NCBI GenBank assembly: GCA_001466705.2
Contig: LATX02000046.1
Location: 682,001-746,000 of the forward strand
Reading direction: 5' to 3'
DNA from: Moniliophthora roreri
Lineage: Eukaryota > Basidiomycota > Agaricomycetes > Agaricales > Marasmiaceae
Length of the DNA: 64,000 nt
Shown here: positions 23,879 to 35,769 of the stretch, in pieces
How positions within the stretch are numbered: position 1 is the stretch's first letter
Layout: each line of letters starts with the position of its first letter
The notes under the pieces: generated by a model
What the model saw: only the letters and a program-made list of their open reading frames with translations
Told to the model about the DNA's origin: nothing
The model's database searches: none
Made by a program: the position numbers and the translations under genes

Positions 23879-25969
23879 ATGAGTATCCACAACTCCTCAG
23901 GATTCTCCTTCAACGGCAAATCTACGCTCAACGATGTCCACGGAAATCAAGTAAATCACCATACCAACCAGACAATATCTGGAGGAGTGATTCATTTGCA
24001 TAACCAAAACACAACTCAAGTCACCGAACGTACCAGATATGACGAGGTAATCACGTTTTGCAGACATGATCATGCCAAACGCTCACTTAGGACTGCCAGT
24101 TCGACGTCGTCAAAACCGGTCATGTCATCCACCTGAAGGATCTATACTCGAAGGACGTCTCAGGATGGCATTGGCAGAATGGGGAATCGGTCGGAAACAT
24201 GCGCAAAACCGCTCAGAAAACGATCTCTACAATCCAAGTTCATCCCGACCAACAATCCAAATTCACTGCAATAACATATGAAGGCGAGGGTGCACAAGAG
24301 GCTTGGGAGAAGGACTTCAAGCAATTTTCGCATGTCAGGTTGGCTGCCGTCTTCCTCAACATGAAACTTTGCTGATCAGTGGACAGTCGGACGGGCTTAT
24401 TCCAACTCTTCGGTATCAATCGATCAGAGATTCCAATGCTAATTTTTCACCATGGTGCGTATCTCTAACCTCCTTCCGCCAACAACATAGTCTGGACTAG
24501 AATACGTAGAATTGATCCCAGTGGCGCATTTTTACACCAAGTCATTCTGGATGGACGTATACTTGGAACATCTGAGGGTCGGTTCATATACTGACTTTAG
24601 AAGGTTTGACACTGACATTTTGCAGCTAAACAAAAGATGCGATGACGAGGATTTATGGATGGACACGAAGAGAGGGATTTTTTGCAGTGGACCCGCCGGG
24701 CCTGTTATTACCTTTCCAGGGTTTTCCGCAGACGAATCCGTCGTTCAAGCTCTTCCTTCAACCCTGGATATGCTGAAGGAGCAATCCTCCATCACGTTCT
24801 TCTCCCAGTTTGGATCAACCATGGACGGCCGCGTTCTGGATTCTGCATGGACGTCTCACGCACGAACCTATCTCGATGATTTGTTTCCAAAGACGACAGA
24901 AGACCATTACCAGAACAACCACCATCCCCAGTGGACAACCGACCATCCCTATCTCGAAGACCTTTGGCGAAATCCGCCCCACCATCTTCCGTCCAATATC
25001 ACCGACGGGTTACGTTTTGATACGGTCTACTCGCCTTCGCTGGACCCCATTGCGAGGTGGCCGCCAGAAGTACCTGGGCTATGGAAGTGGCAGGGTGTGG
25101 ATGGGTTGGTGGAGGAGACACGGGTTGACGGTGGATTGACGCGGTGAGTGTGGACTTGACTCCTCTGCAATTTGGACTCATTTCCGCAGTTTCGAATTGG
25201 GTGATCAAGGGGAGGAAGTTGATCTTAGGGCTGGATTTGATTGGGAAGGATTCTCGGAAGGCTGGTTACCACAATCCGCCCGTGTGTTTGATCTTCTCAA
25301 GACGACGGGCCAGCAGGAAAGTGTTTGTAGGTGTTTCATCCATTTTGAGTATGTGAAGAATGCTTATTGCCTTTGTGTTAATAGCTATAGTTGATCCACC
25401 CCGGCGGGTGGGGCTACAATCTGCCCAATACGAATATGAAGCATATGACGGACTCCCGGCTTTTTTCTCCTTCTGTGATGCCATTGAAGAAACCCGACCC
25501 GTCTACCTCTTCCTCTATCCTCTCCCCATGACCGTACTAGAACTCATATCATGGATGGGTGGGCATACCCATTTCTGGTCTTTTGATGAGGATGGTCGGA
25601 CGAGGATACCAGAAGAAGAATGGACGCAATGGGGCATTCCAATACTCGCCCCATACACTGCTTCTTATACCGATTTGAAGTCATGGCCCACCCATATCTA
25701 CCCTGCCCTCCGCAACTGGCAAATTGCCCGAGGCTTCGACCCTAGCACTGCCGATTGGGCACGAGAATGTGGTTACCCAGAGTTTGAGATCATTGGGGCA
25801 AAAGTTGATCAACCTCAGGAAGCCCATGAACAACCAGGTGCGTTCCTGTCCATTATCACAACTCGGGATGAACACTGATGACATACCTGTTGCAGAGAAG
25901 TCTAGGTGGAGCTGGTCCAGGTTATGGACTGCGATCCCGGGGTCAGATATCAGTGCTTTTGCTTGCTAA
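23879..25969 (+). CDS. Array gene A: mushroom-specific family, HGNQVN head and pseudokinase-like body
   Basis: Eight exons in phase: 23879-24046, 24100-24338, 24387-24454, 24510-24577, 24626-25143, 25190-25326, 25385-25837, 25896-25969; 574 residues. Exon 1 encodes a low-charge head (SSGFSFNGKSTLNDVHGNQV). Exons 2-4 resemble a degenerate kinase N-lobe: SKFTAITYEGEGAQEAWEKD, then RTGLFQLFGINRSEIPMLIF and HELIPVAHFYTK. No HRD or DFG follows, so catalysis is unlikely. Exon 7 carries THFWSFDEDGRTRIPEEEW and WQIARGFDPSTADWARECGY. The tail is WSWSRLWTAIPGSDISAFAC. I recall similar proteins only in Agaricomycetes, in large families, with no assigned function. Most diverged of the four copies. Intron 4 has a GTCGGT donor. 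An alternative exon-7 acceptor six bases downstream would remove two residues. Confidence 0.8.
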
Positions 25970-26169
25970 TATTGGACTTTTATTTTATTGATTTATGTAC
26001 ATTCGGATGTTTGTATACGAAGAGATATCATGTAACGTATTAAGAGTGCATTAGTGCGTAATGCGTGACTGGTCGTTCCTCAATGGAAGCAGGTATCGCA
26101 TCCTTCCTTCCATCCTATCACGATCGACGCATGCTCACGGTGCCCTCCAACCAAGCCCTCGAACTCTCA

Positions 26170-26900
26170 TTCACCTCGTCGGGTTATGCGTTTGCGCCCA
26201 ATGATTTGTATGGAACTCCTTCACAGTCAAATGAGAGCAAAGTTTCTGGATAGTAGGGATCGCGAGAGCGGCGAGGGCGACGTAGTCTTCCAAGGCAGGA
26301 CCAAAGAATGCAAGTATGGACATTGAGATGTTTTGCGCTGGGACACCTATCATAACCAAAGTGGGTTATTACAAGAAACAAAGTGTTCGAGAAAGGGAAT
26401 AACGCACCCTTATCATCTCCAATACCCAAAACCATAACCTTGTACCAGCACAACGGCGTAGCTAACTCGCCTTTTCGAAGCTCGATTGGAATTGGAGTTC
26501 CTGACGCCGTTTCTCAGTTAGCCTCCACCGACCGATGCAAAAGTGGAAACATAGAGCGCACCTCTGCAGGCATCCACGAAGACGGTGGAGCGGATGGTCT
26601 TTCCTTCGACGTGGATTATGCTTTGTGCATACCGAGAGGAACGACATCGGAGATCCATTCTTTGGCGTTCTCGGGATAGACGATATCCATAAACTTCTCA
26701 AACTGTTCGACCTCACGTCAACGACAGATACCATGAATAAGCGAAAAGAACATACGTTATCCTCAATGATCTTCTCTGCACCGTCCTCTGCGAAGAAACC
26801 TCAGCACCCGAATAACTCGTATCCCACCTTCTCTTTGGTCATCTTGTTGACCGCATCCCAGTCAAGAAAGTCGGTTTTCCTAAGGTTGATACCGTTGTTG
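26170..26900 (-). pseudogene. Epoxide hydrolase pseudogene, distal part (unit 1)
   Basis: On the minus strand, broken frames give VKEFHTNHWAQT (the C-terminal catalytic-His region), LATPLCWYKVMVLGIGDD, and upstream a remnant around 26650-26740. The N-terminal half with the HGxP and nucleophile motifs is missing. Several frames are needed, so it cannot encode an enzyme. Confidence 0.6.
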
Positions 26901-27224
26901 GATGGACTCCCAGCGCGCGTTGAAATATGCGCTGGTTGTCTTCTAGTTCAGCACTGGTTGGTGGGAGGCTTTTATCCCGGGCTGAGGCATGACGCAATTT
27001 TCTCGCATTCGCTCAGGGTGAAAACGTATTTTGCGTGGTAGACCTGAGTAAAGCAGAGCCGGCGCGTCGGCGCCTCAAGTAGCGCTACAGTTGGACTGTC
27101 ACCCAAACGAACAGCATTCCATCAGACCTCATGAGAATGCTACGACACCGCCTCATGTTCCCCACAACCCAGCTTGCCCTTTAACTATCATCCTTACACC
27201 CTTCGCTCGACTGCGTTCGGGGAA

Positions 27225-29198
27225 ATGAGTTTCAATGATTCTTCAGGATTCCGCTTCAACGGCAAACCTACGTTCAACAACGTCCATGGAAATCAAGTTA
27301 ATAACCACACGACAATAACTGCGGCAGTGATTCATATGCCTGGAGATGACACGCCAGTCACCAAGTGCACCATATCCGACGAGGTGAGTTCAAGGTGTAT
27401 GAATTCTGAGATACTGACCGTTGAACTCTGAATTTGCAGTTCGAGACTGTGAAACGCGGTCATGTAATTGGCATGAAGGATCTGGGATCTGTGAACCTCT
27501 CAGAGAGGGACTGGCGTTGGCAGAACGGGAAAATATTTTGGCAACGACACAAATCCGCTCGAAAAACGATCTCTACGGTCGGAATCCATCCCGACCGACA
27601 ATCCAAGTTTACTGCAATAACATACGAAGGCGAGGATGCACAGAAGGCTTGGGAGGATGATTTCAAGCAATTTTCGCATGCTAGGTTTGTTCCCCCGCCT
27701 CTCTCTCTCTCGACGTAGTACTTTTTGCTAATCAGTGGACAGTCGGACGGGCTTTTTTCAACTTTTTGGTATCAATCGATCAGATATCCCAATGCTGATC
27801 TTTCACCACGGTGCGCATCTCCAACCTCCTTCCGCCATCAACATACTCTGAACCAGAACATGTAGAATTGATCCCAGTGGCACATCTTTTCACCGACTCG
27901 CTCTGGATGAACGTATACATTAATTACTTGAGGGTCGGTCCTGATTCCAGGTTTCAAATACTGCTCAGAAATTGAAGTGTTGCAGAAAAAAAAGGGGTGT
28001 AGTGAGGAGGATTTATGGTTGAATACCAGCAGCGGTGTTCTTTGCGAGGGCCCCACCGGACCTCATTTCATCACTTGGGCTTTTAATACAGACGCATCAG
28101 CCATTCAAGCTCTTCCTTCATCAGTGGACATGCTGGAAGAAGAAACGTCTGTCGCGTTCTTCAGCAAATTTGGATTCGAGGTGGACAGCGGCATTTTAGA
28201 GTGTGCACAAGAGTTTTATGAACACACCTATCTCAATGACTTGCTTCCAAATACGACGGAAGACCATCAACACGAGGACAACAGCTATCCTCAGTGGACG
28301 GTTGACTATCCCTACCTCAAATACTCTTGGCGAAATCTGCCCCACCATCGTCCAATCGACATCATTAGCGGGTTACGTTTCGATACGGTCTATTCGCCTT
28401 CACTGGATCCTGTTGCGAGGTGGCCGCCAGAAGCACCTGGGCTATGGAAGTGGCGGGATGTGATTTGGTTGGTGGAGGAGACACGAATTGATGGTGGATT
28501 GACGCGGTGAGTGTGGACCTGGCACCTCTGCAATTTAGGCTCATTTCCGCAGCTTCAAGTTGAATGGTCAAGGGGGGAAAACTTATCTCGAGAGTAGATT
28601 TGATTTGGAAACATTCCAAAGGGGCTGGTTATCACAAGCTGCACGTGTATTTGATCCCCTCAAAACGACGGGACATCAGGAAAGTTTTTGTAAGTGCCTC
28701 GTCTCTTTTGAGTATGCAAAGAATGCTTATCATCTTTTGTGTGTGTTAATAGTTGTAGTCAATCCACCCTGGCCCCGGTTGCGATCTGCCCCACAAGAAT
28801 ACACAGCGTATGACGGACCCCTGGCCCCTTCCGATCCCTGCGATGCCGTTGAAGAAACCCGACCCGTCTACTTCTTCCTCCATCCTCCCCCGATGACCAT
28901 ATCAGAATTCATATCATGGGTAAATGGACGCACCCGTTTCTGGTCTTTCGACAAGGATGGTCGGACAAGGATACCAGAAGAAAAATGCAGGCAATTGGGC
29001 ATTCCGATACTCACCCCAGACATTAAATCTTATGCTGGCCTGCGGTCATGGCCCACCCACATCTACCCTGCCCTCTGCAACTGGCAAATCGCCCGAGGTT
29101 TTGATCCCAGCACTGCTGATTGGGCACGAGAATGTGGTTTCCCAGAGTTTGAAATTGTCAGGGCAAAGAAAAATGACCAATTCGAGGAAATCCCCTGA
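27225..29198 (+). CDS. Array gene B: C-terminally truncated paralogue
   Basis: Same architecture as gene C. Exons 27225-27383, 27440-27684, 27743-27810, 27866-27933, 27986-28506, 28553-28689, 28753-29198; 547 residues. Head: SSGFRFNGKPTFNNVHGNQV, starting MSFND. Exon 7 keeps WSFDKDGRTRIPEE and ARGFDPSTADWARECGF. An extra C near 29195 (ATCCCCTGA where gene D has ATTCCTGA) shifts the frame and creates a stop about 26 residues before the family C-terminus. The skipped exon 8 (about 29265-29338) also carries TGA in place of a Trp codon, consistent with relaxed constraint once unused. It may still make a nearly full-length protein, or it may be an early pseudogene. Confidence 0.7.
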
Positions 29199-29459
29199 AC
29201 AGCCAGGTGTGTTCCTGTCCATTATTGCAACTCAGGATGAACACTGATGACATACGTATTGCAGAGAAGTCTGGGTGGAGCTGGTCCAGGTTATGAACTG
29301 CGATCCCGGGGTCAGATATCAGTGCTTTTGCTTGCTAATAGGTGTCGCAGACATGATTGAACAATTGAATCTTTAATTCTGTTGATTTATGTACATTCAG
29401 AGGGATATCATGCAACATATTAAGAGTCCAGTAGTGCGTAACGCGTGGCTGGTCGTTCC

Positions 29460-30790
29460 TCAATGGAAGTGGGTATCACATCCTTCCTTCCATCCTATCA
29501 CTGGTCGACGCATGTTCACAACGCCCTCGAACCAAGCCCTCGAACTCTCATTCACCTCGTCAGGTTTATGCGTTTGCACCCGATGATTTGTATGGAACTC
29601 CTTCACAGTTGAATTAGAGCAAAGTTTATGGGTAGCGGGGATCACAAGAACAAGCGAGGGCGACATAGTCTTCCAAGGCAGCACTAATGAATGCAGGTAT
29701 GGTCGTTGAGACGTTTCGCGGTGGGACACATATCATAACCAAAGCAGGCTATTACAAGCAACAGGGTATTCAAGAAAGGGAACGACGCATTCTTATCGTC
29801 TTCAGGTCCGATACCCAAAATCACGACCTTGTATCAGCACAATGGCGCAGCTAATCCGCCTTTTCGAAGCTCATTAGATTGGCATTGGAGTTCCTAATGC
29901 GGCTCTTCACTTAGTCTCCACCGACCGACACAAAAGTGAAGACATAGACCGCACCTCTGCGGGCATCCACGAAGGCGGTGATGCGAATGGTCTTTCCTTC
30001 GACGTGAGATATGCTTTGTGAACGCCGAGAGGAACGACATCGGAGACCCATTCTTTGGCGCTCTCGGGATAGACGATGTTCATAAACTTTTCAAACTGTT
30101 TGAGCTCATGTCAACAATACATTCCGTGGATGAGGGAAAAGAACACACGTTATCCTCAATTATCTTGTCTGCACCTTCCTCTGCGGGGGAACCCTGGTAC
30201 CCGAGTACCTCGTATCCCACCTTTCTCTTTGGTCATCTTGTTTATCGCATCCCAATTAAAATCTACCGAGGGTGCTTGATAACCGACAGCGAGGACGCCG
30301 AAGGCAATAACACGTTCGGGGTTGTACTGAATGATGCAAGAAGTTACACTTGAGCCCCTGGTGTATCGGTAACGAAATGAATTTGTGAGTGAATGAGAGT
30401 GACCTGAAGAATGTACTAGTGATGTCCAAGGAAGACTCCTTTCTCTACTTTCTCGGCGTCCAAGATATTGATCGGGTATATCCTTAACGATGAGGCTAGG
30501 CTTGTACTCTGCTGCGTCGGTGGGTTTTGCTGTATTGCCGTATCCAAGCATATCGGGAACGATGGTGCTGTAGCCTTTTGGTTTGAAGTAGGCTACCTTT
30601 GGGAAGCGTCAGTACGAGTTGGTCGACAAAGATAAAAGGATATGTGTACTTGATACCGCCAGTCATATGATGTCGAAGGGAGCCTATGAATGAAAACGAG
30701 GACCAGTTTGCCATCAGTAGGTGAAGAGGAGTAGCAGTGGTAGTTGAGGCTATGGCTAGTGGTGAGGTGGAAGGATCCATGGTTGCAGAT
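29460..30790 (-). pseudogene. Epoxide hydrolase pseudogene (unit 2)
   Basis: Most complete relic. Minus strand from about 30780: MDPSTSPLAIAS, then YHCYSSSPTDGKLVLVFIHR, LPSTSYDWRYQV, an intron-like gap, YSTIVPDMLGYGNTAKPTDA, LDAEKVEKGVFLGHH, then YNPERVIAFGVLAVGYQAPS, cap fragments, and VKEFHTNHRVQTHKPDEVNE. The oxyanion motif HGxP reads HRLP and the nucleophile GHDW reads GHH followed by a stop. A frameshift lies in CCCGATCAATATCTTGG (30460-30476). The intact enzyme would open epoxides to diols; this copy cannot. Confidence 0.75.
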
Positions 30791-30799
30791 AATAACAGG

Positions 30800-31980
30800 T
30801 GGACGAATGACGCGGCCTTTCAAATTAAGTCGAAACCAACTTATTAAAGAAAAAAGAAAAAAGTCGAAGTATGCGAAGAGCACCTCGAAAATCTGGGTGC
30901 AGTGCCCGTAGGGTGGGAACCAATATCGATGGATCGTGCTGATACACCGGGAAATCAAAAACTGGGTAAGACGTTCACATTGCACGTCGTTAAGAGGAGT
31001 CGAGAAACAGGGCAAGCTGGATTTGCGTCGTGAGCCGTATTCCTGTCTCTTGACGACACTGAGTGCCTCATGGATGCAAATTTAGTGACATGAATAATAG
31101 GCACGTACCGTTCAAGTCCTGACCACGACCCTTCCCCATGCACAGAGAAGTTGCTTCGTCATCTAGCACGTATTGAGAGGTTCGAATTTCCAAATCAACA
31201 TTGCACATAGTCCAGCAGAGGCAGCACGCCCTAGATCGCTACTGCAGGCATGAAGAGGAATGATTTTGGGCCATTTGGCAGCTGCAGTTCAGAATGCTAG
31301 GGGCAACAGCCGTGCTGCAACTCTGAAGCCTTTGATCTTTCGCTCGCAGTCTTGTCGAGCTTGGCTGAAAACTTTTGTTATATGAACAAATTAGTGTCGA
31401 GCTCAGAATCGAGTTAAGTCGCCACACACCAATGCCCGGTCAAGACCTTTTGAAGTCAAATCTCTTGCCTACTCAATGCCTACTCCAGCGCTCCGTCGTG
31501 GCGGTAAGTGTTGTATGGCCGGATCAAAGGGAGTGTTGAGAAATACGTGAGGAAGAGGTTCCGATTGGTAGGTTTGTCACAGATGAGTCGCAGAGTGCGC
31601 CACTGCGCGAAAAGAGTTGCCAGGTCGAGTGATTGTGGCGATTTTCCATAATCAAGGTCAAGATCATCGGTACATACTTATTTCCCATAGGAAAAAAGTA
31701 GGCCTGTCAAACTGGGTATGAATTGGCTGGTTAGGGACTGAATTCCTCGAGTTCTACGGACTATACGGCGGCCAAAATGTACATTACAACAAAAGCCTCG
31801 GACAACGAGCCTGCCACCGCTAGCATCCGAATACTAATACAGTACCTGCACCTGAATCCTGCCCCCGTAAACGTATTGCTGCCGCCTCTGCTACAGAGAA
31901 CATCGAGCAAGAGAAACATCCGAAAAATGCGAACGCGTTGCCAAGAAGGAAGATGCTGACCGTGAGTCTGTAAGTGAGAT
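30800..31980. repeat. Conserved inter-gene block, copy 1
   Basis: Nearly the same sequence as 35770-36832 and in part 40100-40620. It includes a minus-strand frame (30955-31143) with MHGEGSWSGLERYVPIIHV, a + strand stretch from 31436 with MPGQDLLKSNLLPTQ, and a Lys/Glu-rich relic near 31900-31980 reading KKEDADRESVSE in one frame. Nothing is intact; these are probably remains of one or two genes carried along with the duplication. Confidence 0.5.
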
Positions 31981-32149
31981 AGTGGTAGACCTGAGTAAAG
32001 CAGAGCCGTCGCGTCGGCGCCCCAAGTAACGCCAGTCGCACTATCACACAAACGAACAGCATTCCATCAGACCTCATGTTGCCCACAACCCAGCTTGCCC
32101 TTCAACCACCATCCTTACACTCTTCGCTCGACCACATCCGACGCTGCAA

Positions 32150-34255
32150 ATGAGTTTCAACAATTCCTCAGGATTCTGCTTCAACGGCAAACCTACATTC
32201 AACAACGTCCATGGAAATCAAGTTAATAGCCACACGACGATAACTGCGGCAGTGATCCATATGCTTGGAGATGACACGACAGTCACCAAGTGCACTATAT
32301 CCGACGAGGTGAGTCCAAGGTGTATGGATTTTGAGATACTGACCGTTGAACTCTGGACTTGCAGTTCGAGACTGTGAAACGTGGTCATGTAATTGGCATG
32401 AAGGATCTGGGATCTGTGAACCTCTCAGAGTGGGACTGCCATTGGCAGAACAGGAGAATGGTTCGGCAACGATGCAAATCCGCTCGAAAAACGATCTCTA
32501 CTGTCGGAGTCCATCCCAACCAACAATCCAAATTCACTGCGATCACGTACGAAGGTGAAGATGCACAAGAGGCTTGGGAGGATGATTTCAAGCAATTTTC
32601 GCATGCTAGGTTTGTTCCCCCGCCTCTCTCTCTCGACGTAGTACTTTTGCTAATCAGTGGACAGTCGGACGGACTTTTTCCAACTCTTCGGTATCAATCG
32701 ATCAGATATCCCAATGCTGATCTTTCACCACGGTGCGTATCTCCAACCTCCTTCCGCCATCAACATACTCTGAACCAGAACAGATAGAATTGATCCCAGT
32801 GGCGCATTTTTTCACCGACTTGCTCTGGATGAATATATACATTAATTACTTGAGGGTCGGTCCTGATTCCAGGTTTCAAATACTGCTCAGAAACTGAAAT
32901 GTTGCAGATAAAAAGGGGGTGTAGTGAGAAGGATTTATGGTTGAATACCAGCAGTGGCATTTTTTGCGAGGGCCCCACCGGACCTAATTTCATCGCTTGG
33001 ACTTTTGTTCCAGACGCATCAGTCATTCAAGCTCTTCCCTCATCACTGGATATGCTGGAAGAAGAAACGTCTGTCGCATTCTTCAGCAAATTTGGATCAA
33101 ATATGGACAGTGGCGTTTTACAATGTGCATGGTGGTTTTATGAAGAAACCTATCTCGACGACTTGTCAAAGACGACGGAAGACCATCAACACGAGGACAA
33201 CAACCATCCACAGTGGACGGCCAACCATCGCTACCTCAAACCCCTTTGGCGAGATCCGCCTCACCATCTTCCCATCGACATCATCGGCGGGTTACGTTTT
33301 GATACGGTCTACTCGCCTTCGCTGGAGCCCGTTGCGAAGTGGCCGCCAGAAGCACCTGGGCTATGGAAGTGGCGGGATGTGGATGGGTTTGTGGAGGAGA
33401 CACAGATTGACGGTGGATTGATGCGGTGAGTGTGGACTTGGCTCCTCTACAATTTGGGCTCATTTCCGCAGTTTCAAGTACATTGGTCAAGGGGGGGAAG
33501 TTCACCTCAAGGCTACGTTTGATCGGGAAACATTCCAGAGGGGCTGGTTATCACAATCTGCCTGTGTGTTCGATCTTCTCAAGACGACAGGGCATCAGGA
33601 AAGCTTTTGTAGGTGTCTCGTCCCTTTTGAGCATGCGAAGAATGCTCATCATCTTTTGTGTTAATAGTTGTGGTCAATCTATCTTGGAGGTTGGGGCTAC
33701 AAACTACCCGACGCAAATACGAGGCATATGACGGACTCCCGGCCTCCTCCGATCCCTGCGATGCCGTTGGAGAAACCCGACCCATCTACCTCTTCCTCTA
33801 TCCTCTCCCCATGACCGTACTAGAACTCATATCATGGATGGGTGGACACACTCATTTCTGGTCTTTTGATGAGGATGGTCGCTCGAGGATACCAGAAGGG
33901 GAATGGAAGCAATGGGGCATCCCGATACTCGCCCCAGACATTAGATTTTCTATTTACCCGAAGTCATGGCCCACTCACATCTACACTGCCCTCCACAACT
34001 GGCAAATTGCCCGAGGTTTCAATCCCAGCACTGCCGATTGGGCGCGAGAATGTGGTTACCCAGAGTTTGAGATTATTGGAGACAAGAAAGACGATCAACT
34101 CAAGGAAACTTCTGAACAGCCAGGTGTGTTCCTGTCCATTATTGCAACTCAGGATGAACATTGACGACATACTTGTTGCAGGGAAGTCTAGGTGGATCTG
34201 GTCCAAATTATGGACTGCGATCCCGGGGTCAGATATCAGCGCTTTCGCTTGCTAA
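32150..34255 (+). CDS. Array gene C: intact member of the mushroom-specific family
   Basis: Exons 32150-32308, 32365-32609, 32665-32732, 32788-32855, 32908-33425, 33472-33608, 33668-34123, 34182-34255; 574 residues, all junctions in phase. Exon 1 is exactly 53 codons, opening MSFNNSSGFCFNGK and holding FNNVHGNQVN. Exons 2-4: FETVKRGHVIGMKDLG, SKFTAITYEGEDAQEAWEDD, FFQLFGINRSDIPMLIFHHE. Exon 5: CEGPTGPNF, DMLEEETSVAFFSKFG and LRFDTVYSPSLEPVAKWPPE. Exon 7: ETRPIYLFLYPLPMTVLELI, THFWSFDEDGRSRIPEGEW, ARGFNPSTADWARECGY. C-terminus SRWIWSKLWTAIPGSDISAF. No signal peptide or membrane span, so probably intracellular. Intron 4 again has a GTCGGT donor. Function unknown; the kinase likeness is my inference. 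Confidence 0.82.
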
Positions 34256-34439
34256 TGGGTGTTGAGGATATAATTGAATAATTGAATATTTGATTCTGTT
34301 TATTTATGTACATTCGGGTGTTTGTATACCTTATGAATATGAAGGGATATATGCGACGTATCAAGAGTGCATTAGTGCGTAACGCGTGCCTGGTTGTTCC
34401 TCAATGGAAGCAGGTATCGCATCCTTCCTTCCATCCTAT

Positions 34440-35720
34440 CACGATCGACGCATGCTCATGGTGCCCTCCAACCAAGCCCTCGAACTTTCATTCACCTCGT
34501 CAGGTTTATGCGTTTGCGCCCAATGATTTGTATGGAACTCCTTCACACTTGGATTAGAGTAAAGTTTATGGGTAGTGGGGATCACAAGAACAGCGAGGGC
34601 GACATAGTCTTCCAAGGCAGCACTAATGAATGCAGGTATGGTCGTTGAGACGTTTCGCGGTGGGACACATATCATAACCAAAGCAGGCAATTACAAGCAA
34701 CAGGGTATTCAAGGAAGGGAACGACGCGCTCTTATTGTCTTCGGGTCCGGTACCCAAGTTCACGACCTTGTACCAGCACAATGGCGCAGCTAACCTGCCT
34801 TTTCGAAGCTCATTAGATTGGCATTGGAGTTCCTAATGCGGTTTTTCATTTAGTCTCCATCGACCGACACAAAAGTGAAGACATAGAGCGCACCTCTGCA
34901 GGCATCCACGAAGGCGGTGATGCGAATGGTCTTTCCTTTGACGTGAGATATGCTTTGTGCATGCCGAGAGGAACGACATCGGAGATCCATTCTTTGGCGT
35001 TCTCGGGATAGACAATGTTCATAAACTTCTCAAACTGTTCGACCTCACGTCAACGACAGATACCATGAATAAGTGAAAAGAACACACGTTATCCTCAATG
35101 ATCTTCTCTGCACCGTCCTCTGCGAAGAAACCTCAATACCCGAATAACTCGTATCCCACCTTCTCTTTGGTCATCTTGTTGACCGCATCCAGTCAAAATC
35201 TGCCGAGGGCGCTTGATAACTGACAGCGAGAGCGCCGAAAGCAATAACGCGTTCGGGGTTGTACTGAACGATATGACGAGTTACACTTGAGCCCCTGTTG
35301 TTGTCGGCAAAGAGATGAATTTGTGAGCGAATGAGAGTGACCTGAAGAATGTACCAGTGATGTCCAAGGAAGACTGCTTTCTCTACTTTCTCAGCATCCA
35401 AGACATTGATCGGGTATATCCTTGATGATGAGGCTAGGCTCGTACTCTGTTGGGTCGGTGGGTTTTGCTGTATTGCCGTATCCAAGGATATCGGGAAAAC
35501 GATGATGCTGTAGCCTTTTGGTTTGAAGTAAACTACCTTTGGGAAGCGTCAGTACGGGTTGGTCGACGAAGATAAAGGATATACGTACTTGATACCGCCA
35601 GTCATATGATGTCGAAGGGAGCCTATGAATGAAAACGAGGGCCGGTTTGCCGTCAGTAGGTGAAGAGGAGTAGCAGTGGTAGTTGAGGCTATGGCTAGTG
35701 GTGAGGCGGAAGGATCCATG
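34440..35720 (-). pseudogene. Epoxide hydrolase pseudogene (unit 3)
   Basis: Same order of fragments as unit 2: SSPTDGKPALVFIHRLPSTS, DILGYGNTAKPTDPTEYEPS, LDAEKVEKAVFLGHHW, YNPERVIAFGALAVSYQAPS and VKEFHTNHWAQTHKPDEVNE. It shares with unit 2 the frameshift in CCCGATCAATG (about 35404) and the HRLP and GHHW substitutions. It adds its own insertion near 35493 (GTTTTCCCG for GTTCCCG). Shared lesions date the decay before the duplication of units 2 and 3. Confidence 0.75.
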
Positions 35721-35769
35721 ATCGCAAATAATAACAGGTGGATGAATGACGCGGCCTTTCAAATTAAGT

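Larger units (their letters stand above)
23700..27034. repeat. Tandem array unit 1
   Basis: Contains a conserved leader (CTCAAGTAGCACTATAGTCGC at 23718, shared in variant form by all units), array gene A, and the distal part of an epoxide hydrolase pseudogene. It lacks the roughly 1.2-kb inter-gene block seen in units 2 and 3, so it is about 3.3 kb against 4.9 kb. Confidence 0.75.
27035..31981. repeat. Tandem array unit 2
   Basis: Begins at GTGGTAGACCTGAGTAAAGC (27035), repeated at 31982 and 36833. Contains the shared leader (CCTCAAGTAGCGCTACAGTT at 27073), array gene B, an epoxide hydrolase pseudogene and a conserved inter-gene block. About 4.95 kb. Confidence 0.82.
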
